This document shows, one piece after another, positions 1 to 6,164 of a stretch of DNA of 10,458 nucleotides. The position numbers and the translations under genes are program-made. The notes under the pieces are model-generated. The model saw nothing but the letters and a program-made list of their open reading frames with translations, had not been told where the DNA came from and did not search any database. Source of the stretch: Planctomycetota bacterium (GTDB taxonomy: Bacteria > Planctomycetota > PUPC01 > JABMSA01 > JAUWKK01); the NCBI GenBank assembly GCA_030614245.1, contig JAUWKK010000066.1, positions 1 to 10,458 of the forward strand, given 5' to 3'. Position 1 is the stretch's first letter. Every line of letters starts with the position of its first letter.

Positions 1-1
1 G

Positions 2-3000
2 AAGCCGATCCGAAAGCCGCAGGATCCGGACGACTGGCCCGTTTTCGGCGGCGATAACTCGCACACACGGCCGATCGAGCCGATCCTCCCGCCCGGAGGA
101 ATACGCTGGCCCCACAAGCTAGACGCCGGGGCACCCAACCTACAGGTCAGAACCGTCGTGATGCTCGCCGGAGGCCGACTAGGCCGGATGCCGGCGCGCG
201 CGATGCCGGCGCGCCCGGAAGTAAATCCGGTCTGCGTCGACGGCGTCGTCTATTACCGTACCGCCGCCGACGTCTTTGCCGTCAGCCTCGCCCCCGGTCA
301 GACGCTGTGGAGCTGCAGCGTCGCCGGCGCAGCACCCAATGGGCGGGGGCGCGGAAGAAGCGCCCGAGGCTTCTTCCTCACCTGCGCCGACGGCAGGCTC
401 TTCGCCACATTCAACCAGCGGATTCCCGTCACGTCCGGCTCTTCACGCCGGCTCACAGAGAAGGTCAAGCTCGTCGCGTTGCAGGCCGTCCCGAACCAGA
501 CTGAGCCGAAAGTGCTCTGGGAAGCCGGAGCCGCCGGTCGAAAGGAACCATTCCTCGACACAGTCACATTCTCATCGCCGCCGATTGTCGTCGATGGCAA
601 GGTCTGCATCAGCGCGCGCAAGCTGTCGGGCGGCGAGGAGTATCTCTGCGGCCTCGACGCGGCAACCGGCAAGCTGCTCTGGAAGCGGTTCATCTGCTGG
701 ATTTCAGCGCGCCCGTACACGTACGCCAACATTGGTGAGATGCCCGCGGCGGCCGATGGCGTGGTGTATTGCGTGACCGGTTTGGGTGTAGCAGCCGCGG
801 TTGAGGCGGAGACCGGCCGGCTTCTGTGGAAACATGTCTACGCCGGCCCGGAGGACGCCGTCTACAGGTACAGCACCACCCGGCGGTCCGCCAACCCGCT
901 GATCGTATCGGACGGCGTCCTTTACTTCCTGGCGTCGAATAGGCCGGCGGTTCACGCGCTGGACACGTCGACCGGTCGGGAGCTCTGGCAGCAGAGCGCA
1001 GCCGGCATGATCCACATGATTGCCGTCCGCAATGGTAACGTCTGGCTCACCGGCGACCGGGCGATGTGCATCGGCCCCGATGTCATCGAGCACGATCATG
1101 TCAAGTGGCAGTCGCAGCGGTTCGCCGGCCCGCCGTGCGGCCGAGGTATCATCACCGGCCTGCACCTGCTCGTGCCCGCGCCCAAGGGTGTGGAGGCAAT
1201 CGACCTGGCAAGCGGCGCCCTGCTGGGATTGCGGCGGCCCTATATCGACTGGTCCGCAGCCGTCGGCTCGAACGCCGAAGCAATGGCCAGGGCGCCGGGC
1301 AATCTGGTAATGGCGGCCGGAAAACTGCTCGCAGCCTCGAGGACGCAGCTTACGGTGTTCGACCGCCGCGTCGGACTCGCCGAGATCCAGCGGCTCCTCA
1401 AGGAGCAACCGGAGGATCCGCGTAATCACATCCTGCTGGGCCAGCATCTTCAGTGGGAGTTGAGCTACGAGCCCGCCGCTCAGGCGCTTGAGAAGGCCCT
1501 CAGCCTCGCAAAAGGCAGCGGCTCCAAGGCCGCAGCCCTGCGCGACGAAATCCTCGCGCCGCTGTTCGCCACGTACCTCGACATGGCAGGCGAACGACGC
1601 CGGGCCGGCAGCCTGGCCGACGCGAGGAAATGGCTGCAGCACGCACTCGAACGGGCGCCTCACGATGCCGCCCGACTGAAGGCACTGTTCGAACTCGCAG
1701 AAACAAACACCCGGATGAAACTATACACCGAAGCCGTCGACAACTACCAGCATATCCTCGTTAACCTGCCGGACGAAGACTACGAGCCCGACGCCAGCCT
1801 CGTCGTGAAGGCCGGCCTCTATGCCCGGGCGAGGCTCCAGGACGTGATGCGGCTGTCCAACCAGGACGTGTACGCGCGATACGACGCGGAAGCGGCGAAG
1901 ATGCTGGAACGGGCAGACGTGGGGCAGGCTTTCAGCCTGCCAATGCAATCAATCAGCAGCCTGGAAAGGCTGCTCCACTATCGAGCCGGGTTGATCGTCG
2001 ACATGCTGGCGAAGTATCCCGCCAGCCGGCATGTCCCGGCCGCGCTGCTGCAGCTCGGGCGCATAGCCGAAATCAAGAAACACGACGCCGAGGCATCGGC
2101 CTGGTACAACCGCGTGATGGACTATCACCCCAACGCGCCTGAGGCAGAGGAAGCTAAGAAACTTCAGATAGCGTGCCTCGAACGCCGCGGGTTGAGAGAC
2201 TCCGCCCGAGCGCTCCGTGACGGCACTGCCACCGCCCGGCAGCACATCCTGCTGCCGCTCGCCGACCGCTGGCATGTCGACCACGGCCCCATGAGCGCCG
2301 GCATTCGCGTCCACGGCGCCGGTAGGGGCGGTTTGCGAACCGCCCCTGCATCCGTGCTCCACGTGCTCGGGCGCGATCTCGAATGCCGCGACCTCCGCGA
2401 CGGCAAGCTCCGCTGGACGAATGTCGTCGCCTGGGTCGGAATCTACCTCGGCACGGATGACCCCGCCAACCCCGGCTCGCTCATCGCCAGGATTGAGCCA
2501 GGAGCACCTTCAGAAAAAGCAGGCTTGAAGGCCGGTGACCTCATCAAGCGATTTGACGGCAAGGAACTCAAGACCAGTTCCGATCTCGTGCAGATATGCT
2601 CCAACATGGCGCCGGGCACCGAGGTCCCGCTCGCTATCCAGCGCGATGGGAAGATGATGGCGGTCAACGTCGAACTCGGCGCCCGCCCCAACATTCACCG
2701 CAGACCCTATGACGCCACGAGGATGCTCGTCTTCGGCCGCCATCGCGGCAAGCTGCTCGTTTCACGCGAAGGCGTGGCCAGTTGGCTCGAACCGGCCACC
2801 GGCAAGTTCAGCCGCAAGGTCGCCGTAGCCAAACGCGACCTGATGAGCAGGTTCAATCTCTCATCGACACTATCGGACGATGGTGGGATGCTCCGCGCTG
2901 ACGAAGATCGGCTGCTCGTCTTTGGCAATAATAACGTCCTGCGCGTAGTTCCCGGCGGGGTCATCAATCGCCGGCAGAACGGCTCGGTCTCTTTGTGGCG

Positions 3001-3838
3001 GCTCTCCGATGGCAAGCGGCTGTGGAAGACCGAACTTGAAGGTCAGATAATAAATCCGCCGGTCGTTGCCGCAAATCGCGTGGCGATCATCACCCACACG
3101 TTCCCTGCCGTCAGGATGCATATCTTCAACCTGAGCGACGCCGGCCTGGTGCACAGTTTGCAACTCAAGACAACCCGCTATAGAAACGTGCACGCCGAAC
3201 TGATCGGCGACAGCCACGTTGCGGTGGGCACTGACGGAGCGCTGACCGTCTACGACGTGCGGACCGGCCGGCAGAGGTGGTCGCAGCAGGTCGGCAGACG
3301 CAGCATCGAGTGCATCAAGTACAGCCCGCCCGCCAACGGAACTCCTGCGGCGATTGTGGCTTCGCACGACGCAGTGCACCTCGTCGCTATCGATGCCGTG
3401 ACCGGCCGCAGGCTCTGGTCGCGCGCGCGGAATGACCGTTCGCAACTGATGGAGATGGAAGTCTCGGACGGGGTAGCGTATGTGGCCTCGAGCGCCGGCC
3501 CGAATCCCTCGATGCTCGTTGATGCCATCGACATCACCAGCGGCCAGAGCCTCTGGACCGTCTCACGCCCGGGCCGCAGCTACATGCAGCCGATGATGCT
3601 GCCGACGGACCGATACCTCATCGTGGCCCGCTCGATGCGCCCGGCCGGATTGCGCGCCGACTTCAGCGAGCTGCTGATCATCGACAGGGCTGCGGGGAGA
3701 ATCGCACAGGTGATCGCACTCAAGAACCGCCGCATCCTGCACATGGCCATCATCGGATCGACCCTGTGCGTTGCGACCACCGACGCGCTCTACTGCTTCT
3801 CGGGCCCCGAGCCCGGGGCACGCCTGTTCGAGAAGTAG
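2..3838 (+). CDS. PQQ-type beta-propeller protein with TPR and PDZ domains, 5' partial
   Basis: The reading frame is open from the left edge, so the first in-frame ATG (158) is not the real start. The 52 upstream codons are protein-like and contain DDWPVFGGDNSHTRP, a typical opening of bacterial PQQ-like propellers. Numbering from base 2 there are 1278 residues. Residues 1 to about 455 form a propeller, with blades such as GLDAATGKLLWK, AVEAETGRLLWK and ALDTSTGRELWQ. About 459-740 is TPR-like helical sequence, including a BamD/YbgF-like repeat near 672-722. One blade at about 785-810 (ECRDLRDGKLRW) is followed by a PDZ domain at about 811-897 (IARIEPGAPSEKAGLKAGD). More blades run to the C-terminus (VYDVRTGRQRW, AIDAVTGRRLW, AIDITSGQSLW). 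No catalytic motif is seen, so a scaffold or binding role is inferred. PQQ binding itself is not implied, because the repeat family is mostly structural. Any signal peptide would lie outside the window. Two palindromic repeat elements and a short tandem duplication are embedded in frame. The gene ends 113 bases before murJ, on the same strand. Confidence 0.9.
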   Translation, partial: KPIRKPQDPDDWPVFGGDNSHTRPIEPILPPGGIRWPHKLDAGAPNLQVRTVVMLAGGRLGRMPARAMPARPEVNPVCVDGVVYYRTAADVFAVSLAPGQTLWSCSVAGAAPNGRGRGRSARGFFLTCADGRLFATFNQRIPVTSGSSRRLTEKVKLVALQAVPNQTEPKVLWEAGAAGRKEPFLDTVTFSSPPIVVDGKVCISARKLSGGEEYLCGLDAATGKLLWKRFICWISARPYTYANIGEMPAAADGVVYCVTGLGVAAAVEAETGRLLWKHVYAGPEDAVYRYSTTRRSANPLIVSDGVLYFLASNRPAVHALDTSTGRELWQQSAAGMIHMIAVRNGNVWLTGDRAMCIGPDVIEHDHVKWQSQRFAGPPCGRGIITGLHLLVPAPKGVEAIDLASGALLGLRRPYIDWSAAVGSNAEAMARAPGNLVMAAGKLLAASRTQLTVFDRRVGLAEIQRLLKEQPEDPRNHILLGQHLQWELSYEPAAQALEKALSLAKGSGSKAAALRDEILAPLFATYLDMAGERRRAGSLADARKWLQHALERAPHDAARLKALFELAETNTRMKLYTEAVDNYQHILVNLPDEDYEPDASLVVKAGLYARARLQDVMRLSNQDVYARYDAEAAKMLERADVGQAFSLPMQSISSLERLLHYRAGLIVDMLAKYPASRHVPAALLQLGRIAEIKKHDAEASAWYNRVMDYHPNAPEAEEAKKLQIACLERRGLRDSARALRDGTATARQHILLPLADRWHVDHGPMSAGIRVHGAGRGGLRTAPASVLHVLGRDLECRDLRDGKLRWTNVVAWVGIYLGTDDPANPGSLIARIEPGAPSEKAGLKAGDLIKRFDGKELKTSSDLVQICSNMAPGTEVPLAIQRDGKMMAVNVELGARPNIHRRPYDATRMLVFGRHRGKLLVSREGVASWLEPATGKFSRKVAVAKRDLMSRFNLSSTLSDDGGMLRADEDRLLVFGNNNVLRVVPGGVINRRQNGSVSLWRLSDGKRLWKTELEGQIINPPVVAANRVAIITHTFPAVRMHIFNLSDAGLVHSLQLKTTRYRNVHAELIGDSHVAVGTDGALTVYDVRTGRQRWSQQVGRRSIECIKYSPPANGTPAAIVASHDAVHLVAIDAVTGRRLWSRARNDRSQLMEMEVSDGVAYVASSAGPNPSMLVDAIDITSGQSLWTVSRPGRSYMQPMMLPTDRYLIVARSMRPAGLRADFSELLIIDRAAGRIAQVIALKNRRILHMAIIGSTLCVATTDALYCFSGPEPGARLFEK
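188..217 (+). repeat. 15-bp tandem duplication inside the propeller gene
   Basis: Two adjacent 15-base units (188-202 and 203-217), each beginning ATGCCGGCGCGC, differ at one base. They encode the doubled peptide MPARA-MPARP just before the blade strand NPVCVDGVVYY. Being a multiple of three, the duplication keeps the frame. It is probably replication slippage in a loop. Confidence 0.6.
1919..1978. repeat. 60-bp REP-like double-hairpin element, in frame within CDS
   Basis: Two hairpins face each other. The first is GGCAGGCT-TTC-AGCCTGCC (1923-1941), with perfect 8-bp arms. The second is AGCAGCC-TGGAAA-GGCTGCT (1955-1974), with perfect 7-bp arms. The outer ends, GTGG at 1919 and CCAC ending at 1978, are complementary. 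The reverse complement of the right half closely resembles the left half (GTGGGGCAGGCTTTC versus GTGGAGCAGCCTTTC). The unit is exactly 20 codons and encodes VGQAFSLP...LERLLH at residues 640-659 of the visible protein, in the TPR region. The form resembles the short GGGCAGGCTTTCAGCCTGC-type palindromes dispersed in planctomycete-like genomes. That resemblance is from memory and not searched. Confidence 0.7.
2322..2349. repeat. Short palindromic repeat (GTAGGGGCGGTT type) within CDS
   Basis: A perfect 10-bp inverted repeat, AGGGGCGGTT (2324-2333) and AACCGCCCCT (2338-2347), is separated by TGCG. The flanks GT and GC extend the symmetry imperfectly. It is translated as GRGGLRTAPA in the linker between the TPR region and the blade that precedes the PDZ domain. 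There is no T-run, so it is not a terminator. It looks like a dispersed palindromic element tolerated in a linker. Confidence 0.65.
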
Positions 3839-3869
3839 AGCAGTTAAAATGAACGCAGGCACGGCTTTA

Positions 3870-3910
3870 CTTCTCCTGCTCAACTTTCTCCTGCTCAACT
3901 TTCTCTTTTC
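3870..3910 (+). repeat. 15-bp tandem repeat upstream of murJ
   Basis: Copy 1 is CTTCTCCTGCTCAAC (3870-3884), copy 2 is TTTCTCCTGCTCAAC (3885-3899), and a partial third copy, TTTCTCTTTTC, runs to 3910. The array fills much of the 113-base gap between the propeller gene and murJ. It is pyrimidine-rich on the + strand and has no hairpin potential that would make it a terminator. Confidence 0.7.
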
Positions 3911-3911
3911 C

Positions 3912-3942
3912 CCGACAATCTCCCCTGCATGCCCCTTACAAT
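3912..3942 (+). promoter_or_regulatory. Tentative promoter for murJ
   Basis: TACAAT at 3937-3942 matches the -10 consensus at five of six positions. A weak -35, CCGACA, lies at 3912-3917 with a long 19-base spacer. The start codon is only 9 bases beyond the -10, so this promoter would give a nearly leaderless transcript. That would fit the absence of a Shine-Dalgarno sequence before 3952. The alternative is read-through from the upstream gene. Confidence 0.22.
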
Positions 3943-3951
3943 AGCCCGGCA

Positions 3952-5859
3952 ATGGCTCGACTTCACTGCTTGTCTCCCGCGCAAGAGCGTACCGGCCGGT
4001 ACGACTTGCTTTTCCAGCGCTCGATTCTCGGGCGCAGCCGCTGGTGCGATGTCACTCTCGCCGATCCAGCCATCAGGCGCAAGCACGCCATAATCGCCAT
4101 GATAGGCGATGATCTCGTCATATCGCCGTACCATCAGGCGGCCGAGGTTCTCCTGAATGGTGAAATCCTGACCGGCCCGCGCAAGCTGGCCGCCGATGAC
4201 GTGATAGAGCTCGGCTCGACGCGCCTGGCCGTCGAGCTGGACGATGAGGCAACCCCGCCTGCCCGCGCCGGCGCCGAGCCGGGCCTTCTGGGCGGCACCG
4301 TCATGCTGTGGATCGGGACGTTCGCAGCGCGCATCCTGGGGTTGCTGCGGGAGTCCGTGATCGGACGGTACTTCGGGGCCGGCGGCGAGATGGATGCCTT
4401 CGTCGTCGCCTTCACCGTGGCGAATCTCTTCCGAAGAGTATTCGGCGAGCACGTGATCGAAGGCTCGGTGCTGCCGGTCGTCAAGAATCTGCTCGCCCGC
4501 GGCCGCAAGAGGCAGGCATGGCAGACGGTGTCGTCGGCGCTGACGCTGTCGGTTTCGCTGGTGGCGGTGCTGATGACGCTCTGCCTGGTGGCGGCTCCGT
4601 GGCTCGTCCGCCGGCTCGCGCCTGGTTTCGTGGCATCCAGTCCGGATCTGCTTGATACCGCCACGAAGATGGCGCGGATAATGATCCCGTATATGGGCCT
4701 CGTTGTCCTTTTTGCGTTCTGCGGAACTCTGCTGCTGGCGCGCGGCAAGTTCGGCGTGTACGGGATAGCTCCTGCGGCTTTCAGTGTGGCGATCATCGCC
4801 GCGGTCGCTGTCTTCCGCAGGAATCTCGGCGTGACGGCATTGGCGGTTGGCGTGGTCTCCGGTGGGGTGCTGCACCTGATCGTTCAGGCGGCGGCGCTGC
4901 GCGGCACGGGGGCGCGCCTGCGGCCACGCATCGAGACAGCCTCGCCCGGCACGCCCAAGGTGCGCGCTATGGCCGGGCCGATGATGCTGACGGCTGCCAT
5001 GATGAGCTGCGTCAAGATTATAGATCGCCGCCTTGCCTCGGCCCTGCCCGACGGCAGCATCTCTGCGCTCTGGTGGAGTTTCCGCCTGGTGGGGCTGCCC
5101 TTTGCCGTCTTAGGCCTGGCGATTGCACGCACGAGCTTCGCCCGGCTGGCGGAGAAGAGCGCCGTCGAGCACCTCGGCGACTTCGGACGCTGCCTCAGCG
5201 AGGCGCTGCGGCTCTGCGTCTTCCTGCTCCTGCCCACGAGCGCGCTGATGGTCATTCTCAGCGACCGGATCGTCATCCTCGTACATCAGTATGGCAAGTT
5301 CGACGCAGGTGACGTTTTCATCACGTCAATCGCGCTGAAGTATTACAGCCTTTCCCTGGTCGGCTGGTCGGCCTCGGCGCTGCTGAACCGTGCGATGTAT
5401 TCGCTCTTCGACAGCCGTACGCCTCTCCTGATATCGATGCTCAACCTGGTGGTGAACGTGGTTCTCGCGTTCATCCTTGTGAAGACGCCGCTGAAGCACG
5501 CGGGGCTGGCACTGGCCACGGCGATCGCGTTCACCGTGCAGATGCTCGTACTGGGCTGGGCTATACAGCGCAAGCTGCGGCTGCGGAGCGGAAGCCTGCC
5601 GCTGGCGACGATGTCGGGGGCCTTCGCGAGGATGGCACTCTCGACGGTCGTGTTGTGCGCTGTTGCGATTCTGATGAACTATCTGCTGGCCGAATGGCGG
5701 CCGAGCTCCGTCATCTACCGGGCCGCAGCCCTTGCAGTGCCGGCCGTCGCCGCCGCAATGGCATACCTGCTCGTTGCCAGGCTCTTGCGCCTGCCGGAAG
5801 CACACCGGGTGTTGCTGCTGTGGCGGGACTCGGAATCTAAGAGGGGGAACGGCAATTGA
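3952..5859 (+). CDS. murJ: FHA domain-MurJ lipid II flippase fusion
   Basis: MurJ flips undecaprenyl-linked lipid II across the inner membrane for peptidoglycan synthesis. Residues about 113-620 are a complete MurJ (about 508 residues; E. coli MurJ is 511), with multiple hydrophobic helices matching the family's 14. Landmarks are ARILGLLRES, YFGAGGEMDAF, NLFRRVFGE, HQYGKFDAGD and PLKHAGLALA. Arg127, Arg133, Asp148, Arg161 and Arg378 align by eye with E. coli R18, R24, D39, R52 and R270, so it is probably active. Residues about 20-95 are an FHA domain: LGRSRWCDVTL (Gly27, Arg28), DPAIRRKHA (His45), then LLNGEIL and DDVIELGSTRLAVEL. The usual FHA serine is Arg42, and the NGT loop is degenerate. 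The start at 3952 has no clear Shine-Dalgarno sequence, but the FHA domain requires it; the next in-frame Met, at residue 50, would cut the domain. It lies 113 bases after the propeller gene and is convergent with the CHAT gene. Confidence 0.93.
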   Translation: MARLHCLSPAQERTGRYDLLFQRSILGRSRWCDVTLADPAIRRKHAIIAMIGDDLVISPYHQAAEVLLNGEILTGPRKLAADDVIELGSTRLAVELDDEATPPARAGAEPGLLGGTVMLWIGTFAARILGLLRESVIGRYFGAGGEMDAFVVAFTVANLFRRVFGEHVIEGSVLPVVKNLLARGRKRQAWQTVSSALTLSVSLVAVLMTLCLVAAPWLVRRLAPGFVASSPDLLDTATKMARIMIPYMGLVVLFAFCGTLLLARGKFGVYGIAPAAFSVAIIAAVAVFRRNLGVTALAVGVVSGGVLHLIVQAAALRGTGARLRPRIETASPGTPKVRAMAGPMMLTAAMMSCVKIIDRRLASALPDGSISALWWSFRLVGLPFAVLGLAIARTSFARLAEKSAVEHLGDFGRCLSEALRLCVFLLLPTSALMVILSDRIVILVHQYGKFDAGDVFITSIALKYYSLSLVGWSASALLNRAMYSLFDSRTPLLISMLNLVVNVVLAFILVKTPLKHAGLALATAIAFTVQMLVLGWAIQRKLRLRSGSLPLATMSGAFARMALSTVVLCAVAILMNYLLAEWRPSSVIYRAAALAVPAVAAAMAYLLVARLLRLPEAHRVLLLWRDSESKRGNGN

Positions 5860-5864
5860 GATAT

Positions 5865-5889
5865 CAGTGTTCAGTGATCAGTGATCAGT
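5865..5889. repeat. Heptamer tandem array, left
   Basis: CAGTGTT, CAGTGAT, CAGTGAT and CAGT run in tandem with period 7. The array starts 6 bases after the murJ stop codon. It is the left boundary of the composite repeat that fills the intergenic region, and its CAGT core matches the reverse complement of the right array. Confidence 0.7.
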
Positions 5890-5991
5890 ATTATGATGGT
5901 TACTACGGAGAGCAGAATACTTTCAACGTTCCTGACCGGCCGCGTCCTCAGACAGGCGATCCATTTAGTAAGTGGCAGGAACGCCAAGTCT

Positions 5992-6075
5992 TGTCATGCT
6001 GAGCTCTGAGCGAAGCATCTTTCGCCGGTTGAACGCGCTTGGGGCCAAAGATTCTTCGCTTCGCTCAGAATGACA
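5992..6075. repeat. Imperfect palindromic dispersed repeat, copy 1
   Basis: The left arm begins TGTCATGCTGAGC and includes GAGCGAAGCATCTTT (6008-6022). The right arm includes AAAGATTCTTCGCTTC and ends AGAATGACA at 6075. The reverse complement of the right arm reads TGTCATTCTGAGCGAAGCG, which matches the left arm with small insertions. The form resembles the TCATTCTGAGCGAAGCGAAG-type intergenic repeat found in many bacteria (recalled, not searched). A related copy lies at 10185-10271 in the same orientation. Confidence 0.75.
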
Positions 6076-6077
6076 TG

Positions 6078-6102
6078 AAAAAAACACTCCGCTCGCGGCA
6101 GC
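6078..6102 (-). terminator. Probable intrinsic terminator of the CHAT-STAND gene
   Basis: On the minus strand, 42 bases after the stop codon, CTGCCG-CGAG-CGGAG can fold as a short stem with one bulged G. It is followed by TG and seven Ts (the A-run at 6078-6084 on the + strand). The stem is short, so strength is uncertain, but position and T-run fit an intrinsic terminator. No comparable T-tract signal is visible for murJ in the opposite direction. Confidence 0.42.
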
Positions 6103-6129
6103 ATGTTCAGTATATATCGCTCCTGTTAG

Positions 6130-6164
6130 TAACTGCTTACTGCTTACTGGTTACTGGTTACTGT
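6130..6164. repeat. Heptamer tandem array, right, overlapping a gene end
   Basis: Five period-7 units run in tandem: TAACTGC, TTACTGC, TTACTGG, TTACTGG and TTACTGT. On the minus strand the units read as GCAGTAA or CCAGTAA, sharing CAGT with the left array, so the two arrays are in inverted orientation. Bases 6144-6164 encode the last residues TVTSNQ and the TAA stop of the CHAT-STAND gene. Because the unit carries TAA and the period is 7, it supplies a stop in every minus-strand frame within three units. Confidence 0.75.

Noticed and set aside
158..160. ATG at 158 as the true start of the propeller gene
   Set aside because: The frame is open to the left edge and the upstream codons encode a typical propeller opening (DDWPVFGGDN), so the gene begins outside the window.
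704..1663. Minus-strand open frame (319 codons) opposite the propeller gene
   Set aside because: The plus strand has clear propeller and TPR repeats. The antisense translation has no motif.
3804..3819. GCCCCGAGCCCGGGGC hairpin near the end of the propeller gene as a terminator
   Set aside because: It lies within codons and has no T-run after it. It encodes part of the last propeller strand region.
3895..4875. Minus-strand open frame (326 codons) opposite murJ
   Set aside because: Its translation is rich in Arg, His and Gln with no recognisable fold, and it covers the FHA-MurJ coding sequence. It is a shadow frame.
5992..6075. The long palindrome as a bidirectional terminator
   Set aside because: No T-tract follows it on the plus strand, and on the minus strand the T-run comes before it, not after. 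It is better explained as a dispersed repeat.
5860..6143. CRISPR array suggested by the tandem repeats
   Set aside because: The repeats are only 7 bases long, directly abutting, with no spacers, and no cas genes are present.
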